DNA from: Nanobdellota archaeon
GTDB taxonomy: Archaea; Nanobdellota; Nanobdellia; SCGC-AAA011-G17; VGLX01
Length of the DNA stretch: 6,461 nt
Assembly (NCBI GenBank): GCA_018894775.1
Contig: JAHIPG010000080.1
Location: 1-6,461, forward strand
Direction of reading: 5' to 3'
Part shown: piece after piece, positions 1 to 5,698 of the stretch
Position numbering within the stretch: position 1 is the first letter of the stretch
How the letters are laid out: each line of letters begins with the position of its first letter
Notes under the pieces: model-generated
The model's input: the letters and a program-made list of their open reading frames with translations, nothing else
Told to the model about the DNA's origin: nothing
Databases searched by the model: none
Translations under genes and position numbers: made by a program

Positions 1-2
1 AT

Positions 3-224
3 TTAAATAGTGAAATATTTAAATCTCGTATTGAATGGAGCGAAACTACTGATGAAAGAAACATTGATAAATTAGTTGATTTTTTTGATGAATGCTATAA
101 ACGAATGGTTCAAGATAATGAAAACTTTGAGCAAGAATTGCGAAGCAGCTTACCTTCAGATTTGGATTATGATAAAATTTTTGTGAAACCAATACCTATT
201 GGGAAGAGAATTGTAAAAGAATAA
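3..224 (+). CDS. 3' end of an unrecognised gene (partial)
   Basis: An open frame runs in from the left edge and ends at a TAA (222-224), giving the last 73 residues of a protein whose start lies outside the window. The fragment is acidic and hydrophilic (pieces such as DERNIDKLVDFFDE and QDNENFEQEL) and ends in a basic, proline-containing tail (KPIPIGKRIVKE). It shows no membrane segment, cysteine pair or motif that I can assign to a family. Three of its five arginines use CGN codons, whereas the downstream genes mostly use AGA or AGG; this is a mild difference on a very small sample. A T-rich stretch follows directly (227-233) and may end its transcript. I do not propose a function. That it is coding is likely, because the frame stays open for 222 bases and reads as a normal soluble protein. 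Confidence 0.6.
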   Translation, partial: LNSEIFKSRIEWSETTDERNIDKLVDFFDECYKRMVQDNENFEQELRSSLPSDLDYDKIFVKPIPIGKRIVKE

Positions 225-243
225 TCTTTTTATTAAAACAAAA

Positions 244-251
244 TTTAAATA
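244..251 (+). promoter_or_regulatory. Archaeal TATA box for the enolase-yjbQ pair
   Basis: The sequence TTTAAATA is centred about 27 bases before the ATG at 275 and is preceded by an A-rich stretch (acaaaa) that could serve as a BRE. Archaeal TATA boxes sit about 26 bases before the transcription start, so the mRNA would begin at or within a base or two of the ATG. No Shine-Dalgarno sequence precedes this start, which agrees with a leaderless transcript. Confidence 0.6.
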
Positions 252-274
252 CTCCTCTTCTCTAATATTTTAAT

Positions 275-1426
275 ATGAAAATAAAGAGTGTGAGAGCAAG
301 AAAAGTCTTAAATTCTAGAAAAAAACCAACGATTGAAATAACAATAAACAAAAAATACTCCGCAGCAGCACCATCCGGAGCATCGACAGGAGAACATGAG
401 ATCAAAGCATATCCTACTCAAGGAATAGATTTTGCAATAGACTTCATCAACAAGTTTAAGCATCTAAAAGGTATCAAAATAGAAAGATTTCAAGACCTTA
501 AACAGGTAGAAAAACTACTTCCAATCATAAAAGGAAACCCTATGATAGCCTTGGAGTTTGCCATCTTAAAAGCAGCGTCCAAAAATAAGGTATGGCACTT
601 TCTGAACCCAAACGCTGACGATCTACCAATGCCTCTAGGCAATGTTGTAGGTGGAGGGGCACACATCAAAACAAAAGAAAAGCCAGATATGCAAGAATTC
701 TTATTATTGCCAGAAAAAACAGACTTCGCAGATGCCAAGTTTGCTAACGAGTATGTACATAAACTAGTCGGAGAAAAATTAGGTGGAGCTAAGATGACTG
801 ATGAAGGAGCATGGGCTCCACAGATGGACACCATAAGCATTCTAGATTTGATAAAAAGTGTAATCGATAAAGTTGAAAAAGAATTAGGCGTAAAGATAGG
901 TATTGGATTAGATGTAGCAGCATCAGAATTCTTTGACGGAAAAAATTACAAATATACCAATTACTCAAAAAAAATTCCCAAGAAAAATCTAACAGTAAAA
1001 GAACAGATAAACTTCATGGAAATAATAACAAAAAAATACAAGCTCACATATGTGGAAGACGCATTCCAGGAAAACGACTTCGATAGCTTTAAAGAACTGA
1101 AGAGAAGGACAAAAACATTAGTCTGTGGGGATGACTTAACAACAACAAACCTAGAAAGATTAAGAAAAGCAAAAGATTCTATAAATGCTATAATAATCAA
1201 ACCAAACCAGATAGGATCATTGATAAAAACAAAAGAAGCAGTTGATTTTGCTCTAAAGAATAAGATAGTTCCTGTAATAAGCCATAGATCAGGAGAAACA
1301 ATGGATGCATCAATAAGCCATCTTGCTGTTGCCTGGGACATACCAATAATCAAATGCGGCATACACGGAAAAGAAAGACAGGCAAAACTAAAAGAACTGC
1401 TTAAAATCAAGAAGGAATTAAAATGA
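275..1426 (+). CDS. eno: Enolase-family protein, shortened (probable phosphopyruvate hydratase)
   Basis: Enolase interconverts 2-phosphoglycerate and phosphoenolpyruvate in the cytoplasm. By eye against the family, the key residues are all present: the mobile-loop PSGASTG (33-39), the active-site H130, E141 in QEF, the general acid E177 in TDEG, Mg ligands D213, E261 and D286, the general base K309 in KPNQIGS, the SHRSGET motif (336-342) and K360. The protein has 383 residues, against about 410-435 for usual enolases. The loss falls mainly in the N-terminal domain, where the DGTxNKSxLGANAI stretch is reduced to KGNPMIALEFAILKAA, and at the C terminus. SRGNPT reads SRKKPT, and the loop after H130 is rewritten. 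The gene starts a leaderless transcript and overlaps yjbQ by 4 bases. The intact catalytic set favours true enolase activity; a paralogue with a different substrate is the alternative. Confidence 0.85.
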   Translation: MKIKSVRARKVLNSRKKPTIEITINKKYSAAAPSGASTGEHEIKAYPTQGIDFAIDFINKFKHLKGIKIERFQDLKQVEKLLPIIKGNPMIALEFAILKAASKNKVWHFLNPNADDLPMPLGNVVGGGAHIKTKEKPDMQEFLLLPEKTDFADAKFANEYVHKLVGEKLGGAKMTDEGAWAPQMDTISILDLIKSVIDKVEKELGVKIGIGLDVAASEFFDGKNYKYTNYSKKIPKKNLTVKEQINFMEIITKKYKLTYVEDAFQENDFDSFKELKRRTKTLVCGDDLTTTNLERLRKAKDSINAIIIKPNQIGSLIKTKEAVDFALKNKIVPVISHRSGETMDASISHLAVAWDIPIIKCGIHGKERQAKLKELLKIKKELK

Positions 1427-1815
1427 AAAATATAAAGATAAAAACAAAAGGAAAATATGAAGTGGTTGACATCACATCTGAAGTTGAAGAACAAGTAAAG
1501 CATCTGGACGAAGGAATAGTCATAGTCTATACACCTCACGCAACAGGAGCCATAATACTCAACGAAAACTACGATCCTAATATAGGGAAGGATATTGTCG
1601 AAGCCTTGGATAAAATTATTCCAGAAGGCAAATGGATGCACGATGCCGTTGATGATAATGGTGCAGCCCACATAAAAGCAGCAATAATAGGACCATCAGA
1701 AACAGTAATAGTAAAAGAAGGAAAACTACAACTTGGAACATGGCAAAACATATGCTTCTGCGATTTTGACGGACCAAGAGAAAGAACAATATATGTTAAG
1801 GTAATAAAAGGCTAA
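1423..1815 (+). CDS. yjbQ: YjbQ/UPF0047 family protein
   Basis: This 130-residue protein has the full length of the YjbQ (UPF0047) family and most of its signature: YTPHATGA (36-43), NEN (47-49), H73 followed by D74, the AHIKAA stretch (82-87), LGTWQ (104-108) and FDGPRER (115-121). The family forms compact trimers with a histidine-lined site. The E. coli member has been linked to a weak thiamine-phosphate synthase activity, but the physiological role is not settled, so a thiamine role here is only a possibility. No thiamine gene or TPP riboswitch is visible nearby. Translation is probably coupled to enolase, because the ATG sits inside the upstream TGA (ATGA, 1423-1426), with a weak GAAGGA about 6 bases before it. 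Its TAA shares three bases with the stop of the gene on the opposite strand. Confidence 0.85.
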   Translation: MKNIKIKTKGKYEVVDITSEVEEQVKHLDEGIVIVYTPHATGAIILNENYDPNIGKDIVEALDKIIPEGKWMHDAVDDNGAAHIKAAIIGPSETVIVKEGKLQLGTWQNICFCDFDGPRERTIYVKVIKG

Positions 1816-2825
1816 TCAGAAAAAATCCTGTCAGAAGGCTTTCCCATCTTATCAAACTGTATACCTGCTTCTCCAAAAAGCTTCAAGAAATTATCTTCAG
1901 AATATTCACTATAAGTTACGAAACGCTTAATTTTTGCATTAACCAACATCTTAGCACAGAGAATACAAGGAGCAAGAGTAGAATAAATCGTTGAACCCTC
2001 AAGATTAGAACCATGCAATGCACCCTGTATGATAACATTCTGCTCAGCATGAATAGCCCGACAAACCTCATGTTTAGTACCAGACTCTATACCTAACTGA
2101 TCCCTCAAACAACCAAGTTCTAAACAATCTTTAGTTCCTGCAGCCGCACCATTATATCCAGTAGTAATTATCTTCTTATCCCTAACAGCAATAGCACCTA
2201 CCTTATGTCTCTTACAAGTCGAACGTTCGGCAACAACACTCGCAATTTTCAAAAAATAATCATCCGTATTAATCCTGCTATTCTTATCAAAACCATTATC
2301 CTTTAACATCTTATCAAGCTTCTTCTGCAACTGCTCCAAAGACAAGTTATTAAGAACAATACAATCAGCCATAGACATACACTTCTGAACCTGCTGACCA
2401 TGCTCAATATCAAGATCCTCACTAATCTCCCGGAATTCATCTAAATTCTTAGGATCACCTTGTCTATTACGCTGAATCATTCTGGCAAACCTAGTCTCTT
2501 CCAAAGAATCAACACCAACAAGAATAAATCCTGGAATCTGCTTAAGCTCTCTGACCTCTTCAGGATTCCTGATACTATCAATTATTATATTCTGCTCAGG
2601 AGGAATCATATCTCTAATCTTTTGTGCTAGAACACCATTACCATATTCTTCCCTAAGCTTATTACCCAGAATGATAAGATTATTTCTTGTATGGTCAATA
2701 TTATTCTTATGCGCTTCCTCTCTCAAAGCATCTGAAAGAGAAAAATAAATAAAACCAAGGCTTTTCAGATAGTTAGCAACTTCACCTTTACCGGCACACA
2801 AACTACCTGTCAAACCAATTATCAT
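1812..2825 (-). CDS. P-loop nucleotide kinase-like domain fused to dCMP deaminase
   Basis: This is a two-domain protein of 337 residues. Residues 1-175 are a P-loop kinase-like domain, with Walker A GSLCAGKG (7-14), SLSDALREEA (29-38), LGNKLREEYG (53-62) and the IIDSIRNPEE strand (81-90). This resembles the UPF0200 and dNMP-kinase type of small kinases. Residues 185-337 form a zinc deaminase of the dCMP/ComEB type: RSTCKRHKVGAIAV (201-214), TGYNG (222-226), the HAE zinc and proton-shuttle motif (259-261) and PCILC (286-290). C234, C239 and C255 are extra cysteines often seen in this family. The deaminase should convert dCMP to dUMP for ThyA, whose gene ends one base upstream. I chose the ATG at 2825 because it follows the thyA stop and puts the P-loop at the usual position; a TTG at 2846 would lie inside thyA. 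The substrate of the kinase domain is unknown. The domain order matches AvcD/DcdV deaminases, but the protein is much shorter. Confidence 0.85.
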   Translation of the reverse strand: MIIGLTGSLCAGKGEVANYLKSLGFIYFSLSDALREEAHKNNIDHTRNNLIILGNKLREEYGNGVLAQKIRDMIPPEQNIIIDSIRNPEEVRELKQIPGFILVGVDSLEETRFARMIQRNRQGDPKNLDEFREISEDLDIEHGQQVQKCMSMADCIVLNNLSLEQLQKKLDKMLKDNGFDKNSRINTDDYFLKIASVVAERSTCKRHKVGAIAVRDKKIITTGYNGAAAGTKDCLELGCLRDQLGIESGTKHEVCRAIHAEQNVIIQGALHGSNLEGSTIYSTLAPCILCAKMLVNAKIKRFVTYSEYSEDNFLKLFGEAGIQFDKMGKPSDRIFSD

Positions 2826-2826
2826 C

Positions 2827-3543
2827 TTATTCCTTCTTATCCTCAAACTTATACAACCTCATATTAGCAACGTCCCAACAATGGTCGTAAAGATGAATTC
2901 CCTTGCTAGAAGCCATTATCTCACCATCCTCAACACCAATCTCCATAGCCATATATTCTTTCAACATCTGTAAACCAGCAAGATTAGCAGGGAAACCACC
3001 CCAAAGATCCCAAGACCTGAAATAAGGGAAAAAATTTAACTGTCCATCAAGAATCATAGTATCAATAAGCCTCAGACAAGGAGGATCATCAAGACTGATA
3101 TCAGAAGGCATACCAATCTCCATAGTACACTGATTCTGACCATGGCCACCATCAACATACTTCTTAATGACTGCATCAATCTGATTGACACCCATAACAT
3201 ACTCCTTACCCTTTATCCTTAACCTTGGATCATTAAGCCTCTCACCATAAGTATAATCTTCCTGAGGCTCTTTCTTACTGGTCATAAGATATTCAAGATA
3301 ATCTTCTAAATACTTTTCATCAGCTGGTGATGGAACCCCTAGACCAGGAGGAATGTCAGGAAGCAAAGGTAAGTTATTAGGATACTTTACATGTACTGTA
3401 AAATAATCCAACTGTTTCCTCTTTTGACCTTCATAACTACCTTCAGTTATTTTATAATCCCTTCCATGTTTCATAACTTCCTCTAAACATAAGAACCAGG
3501 CTTCTGGCAAATCTCTCGCTGTAATGTGTACAGGTTTTATCAT
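2827..3543 (-). CDS. thyA: Thymidylate synthase, methanogen/archaeal ThyA type
   Basis: ThyA methylates dUMP to dTMP using a methylene-tetrahydropterin cofactor. The 238-residue protein carries the family's core: YGERL (99-103, the YG of the active-site loop), the nucleophile C156 in DPPC, FRSWDLWGGFPANLAGL (175-191) with phosphate-binding R176-S177, D179 and N187, and HLY (217-219), which contacts the deoxyribose. An Asn at the N187 position is the dUMP-selecting residue; dCMP hydroxymethylases, the sister family, have Asp there. The N-terminal part (W16, RDYKITEGSYEG, LPLLP) resembles methanogen-type ThyA rather than the bacterial form. I start it at the ATG at 3543, because GAGGTG at 3550-3555 is a well-placed Shine-Dalgarno site; the in-frame GTG at 3552 lies inside that site. 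It is the first gene of the - strand pair, followed after one base by the dCMP deaminase fusion. Confidence 0.88.
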   Translation of the reverse strand: MIKPVHITARDLPEAWFLCLEEVMKHGRDYKITEGSYEGQKRKQLDYFTVHVKYPNNLPLLPDIPPGLGVPSPADEKYLEDYLEYLMTSKKEPQEDYTYGERLNDPRLRIKGKEYVMGVNQIDAVIKKYVDGGHGQNQCTMEIGMPSDISLDDPPCLRLIDTMILDGQLNFFPYFRSWDLWGGFPANLAGLQMLKEYMAMEIGVEDGEIMASSKGIHLYDHCWDVANMRLYKFEDKKE

Positions 3544-3549
3544 TTTTTC

Positions 3550-3555
3550 CACCTC
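3550..3555 (-). promoter_or_regulatory. Shine-Dalgarno site of thyA (decides the start)
   Basis: Read on the - strand, this is GAGGTG, a strong match to the archaeal anti-Shine-Dalgarno (GGAGGTGATC), ending 6 bases before the ATG at 3543. It indicates a leadered mRNA for this operon, unlike the two + strand operons. It also argues that the in-frame GTG at 3552, which is part of the site, is not the start. Confidence 0.75.
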
Positions 3556-3621
3556 ATTTTGATATTTTTCTATCTGTCTTCCAAATAGTGATGAGTTTCA
3601 TTAAAAAGAATTCTTATAGGG

Positions 3622-3635
3622 CAATATATATTTTG
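3622..3635 (-). promoter_or_regulatory. Candidate TATA box for the thyA operon
   Basis: On the - strand this AT-rich stretch reads AAAATATATATTG. A TATA box here would start transcription roughly 25 bases downstream, near 3600, giving a leader of about 55-60 bases, consistent with the Shine-Dalgarno site in front of thyA. A nearby CCTATAAG (3613-3620) is a competing candidate. The stretch is nearly symmetric, so its orientation cannot be settled by eye. Confidence 0.3.
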
Positions 3636-3646
3636 AGGTAATAATA

Positions 3647-3654
3647 TTTATATA
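3647..3654 (+). promoter_or_regulatory. Archaeal TATA box for the tmk operon
   Basis: TTTATATA is centred about 31 bases before the ATG at 3682, which predicts a transcription start only about 4-5 bases before the start codon. There is no Shine-Dalgarno sequence in the gap, so the transcript is probably leaderless or nearly so. It drives the run of four + strand genes that ends at 6372. Confidence 0.6.
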
Positions 3655-3681
3655 AAGAAAGAGATAATTCTGTTATAAAAC

Positions 3682-4416
3682 ATGAATTATAAGCTTATTT
3701 TAATCGAGGGGATAGACGGATCAGGAAAAGGGGTAATAGCAAGGACATTCAAAGAATTAGCCAAGGAAGCAAATCTCAAAATATTCGACCTCAAATCATA
3801 CATAAAAGAGAATAAAGACTTCCCAGAATATGATTCTATAAAAGATTATGATGTAATCCTCTCTGCAGAACCAACATACGGCTGGATAGGCCAGGCAATA
3901 AGGGATGAACTGATAAGAGACAATAACAGAAAATATTCTGCTTTAGCGGTTGCTCATGCCTACGCTCTGGACAGAAAAATACTCTACAAAAGGCTTCTCA
4001 TAAAAGCACTGGAAGAAGGCAAGATAGTCATGGCAGACAGAAGTGTAGTGAGTTCTATTATCTATCAGCCATTACAGGCAAAAGAACAAGGGGAAGAATT
4101 AGGATTAGATGATGTGCTAAAACTTCCAGGAAATAAGCTGGCAGTTGAAGAATACCCCCCATCATTGCTCATAATAGCCAAACTCGATCCTGAAAAAGCA
4201 ATACAAAGATTAGAGAGCAGAGAAAAAAAAGACGATTGCATATTTGAAAAATTAGAATTCCAGAAAAAATTACAGGAAAGATACAACAGCAAATGGCTGA
4301 AAAGATTATTTGAAAAAAGAGGGACAAAAGTAGTCTACATAGATGTCAATAAAACAGTAGAAGATAGTGTAAGACAAACAAAAGAAATCTGGAATGAATA
4401 TATTAAAGGAGATTAA
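3682..4416 (+). CDS. tmk: Thymidylate kinase (dTMP kinase)
   Basis: Tmk phosphorylates dTMP to dTDP with ATP, the step after ThyA. Visible motifs are the P-loop GIDGSGKG (10-17) in the typical IEG context, AEPT (62-65) for the usual REPG/T loop, an ALDR helix (95-98), GKIVMADRS (113-121) with the DR motif, SSIIYQ (124-129), and a lid-like RLESREKKDD (176-185) followed by the FQKKLQERY helix. At 244 residues it is longer than the usual 195-215. The extra length sits mainly at about 33-57, between the P-loop helix and the AEPT loop, as a charged stretch not typical of the family. The tyrosine of the common DRY motif is serine here, a position known to vary. It leads the + strand operon, opposite thyA, and is followed after 2 bases by the HD gene. 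Another deoxynucleoside monophosphate kinase is the less likely alternative. Confidence 0.88.
   Translation: MNYKLILIEGIDGSGKGVIARTFKELAKEANLKIFDLKSYIKENKDFPEYDSIKDYDVILSAEPTYGWIGQAIRDELIRDNNRKYSALAVAHAYALDRKILYKRLLIKALEEGKIVMADRSVVSSIIYQPLQAKEQGEELGLDDVLKLPGNKLAVEEYPPSLLIIAKLDPEKAIQRLESREKKDDCIFEKLEFQKKLQERYNSKWLKRLFEKRGTKVVYIDVNKTVEDSVRQTKEIWNEYIKGD
4408..4413 (+). promoter_or_regulatory. Shine-Dalgarno site of the HD-domain gene
   Basis: GGAGAT lies in the last codons of tmk, with the GGAG core ending 7 bases before the ATG at 4419. It supports that start and shows that internal genes of the operon can use leadered initiation although the first gene appears leaderless. Confidence 0.6.
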
Positions 4417-4418
4417 AC

Positions 4419-5156
4419 ATGTCTTGGTTTGATCATAAACTAGAATTATACGATAGATTAGATACAATAAATAGCAAATCATTAGCGAAAACAGTCAATA
4501 CTATACTTGGTGAAGTTGACCATGAATTCTGGAAAGACCACTGCAGCAATAGAGCAAATCATCCTCCAGAAGATGAGGGTGAAGGTGGGTTGATAAGACA
4601 TGTGATAAAATGCACATACATATTCGAACAGGAAGCAAGAAGGCAAAGATTCGAAAGCTTTGAGTTTGATGCAGGAATGGCAGCAATAATATTGCATGAT
4701 ATCAAGAAAAACGGGGAAGAATGGGGCAAATCAACAGAGTACACCCACGGAATAATAGGATATAACTTCATAAAAAAATTCTACTTTGCAGACAGAACAA
4801 TAAAGAAACTGGTTATGAACGGTGTAAGATATCATATGGCACCATGGAACACAACAATATTAAAGATGAAACTAGAATTAGTAAAAAATAATCCTGATAT
4901 GCCTCTTTTTACATACAAAGAATTCATGGGAGAATTAGAAGAAAGAACAAGAGGAATGATGCCTAATAGAATAGAAAAAGCAGTACAGGACGCAGATTTC
5001 TGGGGGTCAAGGAAAGATATCTCATTCTATCCAGGCGTAAGCATAATGCCTGACACTGAAAGAAATAAAGAATACAGGAAGCATGATACACCAGAAGAAT
5101 GGCTGAAAGAAATACTCGGCTTCAACGAAAAGATGTATCTCTATCCAATAAGATGA
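4419..5156 (+). CDS. HD-domain metal-dependent phosphohydrolase, substrate unknown
   Basis: The 245-residue protein has the ordered residues of the HD superfamily: H61 in GLIRHVIKC, H93-D94 in AAIILHDIKKNG, H110 in YTHGIIGYNF, H139 in VRYHMAPWN, and D191 in VQDADFWGSR. H61, H93, D94 and D191 match the four classic metal ligands; H110 and H139 suggest a site with extra histidines, as in HD proteins with two metals. No membrane segment or signal peptide is visible. It lies between tmk and cmk, 2 bases after the first and overlapping the second by 4 bases, so a role on nucleotides is likely, for example a 5'-nucleotidase acting on deoxynucleoside monophosphates. That is inferred from context; the sequence is not specific enough to name a substrate. 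A role on cyclic or alarmone nucleotides cannot be excluded. Confidence 0.8.
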   Translation: MSWFDHKLELYDRLDTINSKSLAKTVNTILGEVDHEFWKDHCSNRANHPPEDEGEGGLIRHVIKCTYIFEQEARRQRFESFEFDAGMAAIILHDIKKNGEEWGKSTEYTHGIIGYNFIKKFYFADRTIKKLVMNGVRYHMAPWNTTILKMKLELVKNNPDMPLFTYKEFMGELEERTRGMMPNRIEKAVQDADFWGSRKDISFYPGVSIMPDTERNKEYRKHDTPEEWLKEILGFNEKMYLYPIR

Positions 5157-5698
5157 TAATCTCAATATCAGGAACACCTGGAGCAGGAAAGAGCACAATA
5201 GCTAAGATGATAGCTGAGGAACTAAGACTAAAAAGATACTACATGGGCGGAATCATAAGAAAGATGGCTCAAGAGAAAGGAATGACTCTGGATGAGTTCT
5301 ATGGGCAGGATGAAAATGTAGACAAAGAAATAGATGATTATTTAGTACAACTGGGGAAAGAAGAAGATAATTTTATTGTTGAGGGAAGAACAGCATTCCA
5401 TTTCATCCCTCATTCAATTAAATTGTATCTTGATGTTAACTTAAAAGAAGGTGCAAACAGAATATTCGAAGAGATGAAACAGGAAAATCGAAGAAATGAA
5501 AGAAAATATCATGATGCAGATGAAGCATTGGAAGTGATAAATAAAAGATTAGCAAAAGAAGCAGAACAATACGGAAAATTGTACAATCTAGACGTCCATG
5601 ACAAGAACCATTATGATTTTGTGCTAAATACCACAGTTTTAACAGTTAATGAGGTTAAGGAAAAACTTTTAAATTTCATACGCCAATATAATGAGTAA
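5153..5698 (+). CDS. cmk: Cytidylate kinase, archaeal type ((d)CMP kinase)
   Basis: Cmk phosphorylates CMP and dCMP to the diphosphates using ATP. The 181-residue length fits the archaeal form, which is shorter than the roughly 225 residues of bacterial Cmk. Landmarks are the Walker A GTPGAGKST (7-15), the MGGIIRKMAQEKGMTLDEF stretch (31-49) matching the family's GEIFRxLAxExGMxLxEF, EIDDYLVQLG (59-68), VEGR (76-79), KLYLDVNLKEGANRI (90-104), and the late KRLAKEAEQYGKLYNLDVHD (131-150) and YDFVLNT (154-160). I start it at the ATG at 5153, whose ATGA overlaps the stop of the HD gene. An upstream in-frame ATG at 5099 would add 18 residues that do not fit the family, buried in the HD gene. It competes with the dCMP deaminase for dCMP, so the operon encodes both fates of that nucleotide. 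Confidence 0.88.
   Translation: MIISISGTPGAGKSTIAKMIAEELRLKRYYMGGIIRKMAQEKGMTLDEFYGQDENVDKEIDDYLVQLGKEEDNFIVEGRTAFHFIPHSIKLYLDVNLKEGANRIFEEMKQENRRNERKYHDADEALEVINKRLAKEAEQYGKLYNLDVHDKNHYDFVLNTTVLTVNEVKEKLLNFIRQYNE

Noticed and set aside
225..274. TPP or other riboswitch ahead of the enolase-yjbQ transcript
   Set aside because: Only 50 bases separate the genes, the transcript appears leaderless, and no structured element is visible.
490..840. - strand open frame inside the enolase gene
   Set aside because: It is a complement of conserved enolase codons with no recognisable protein features or start signals.
961..1671. Long - strand open frame opposite enolase and yjbQ
   Set aside because: Its translation is a Phe/Ser/Ile-rich string with no family pattern, as expected for the complement of an AT-rich gene; both + strand genes are clearly recognised.
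2826..2846. TTG start for the kinase/deaminase fusion at 2846
   Set aside because: It lies inside the end of thyA and adds a basic stub (RIRRNK) ahead of the P-loop; the ATG at 2825 directly follows the thyA stop and fits the family.
2826..2900. AvcI-like antitoxin RNA upstream of the deaminase fusion
   Set aside because: The thyA coding sequence ends one base before the fusion start, so there is no non-coding space for it.
3544..3552. GTG start for thyA at 3552, adding three residues
   Set aside because: The GTG is part of the GAGGTG Shine-Dalgarno site that is correctly spaced for the ATG at 3543.
4482..4771. Several short - strand open frames opposite the HD gene, and one opposite tmk at 4065-4292
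   Set aside because: They overlap one another in different frames and lack ribosome sites and family motifs; they mirror real + strand genes.
5099..5152. Upstream in-frame ATG for cmk at 5099
   Set aside because: It would place 18 non-homologous residues inside the HD gene; the ATG at 5153 overlaps the HD stop and puts the P-loop at residue 7 as expected.
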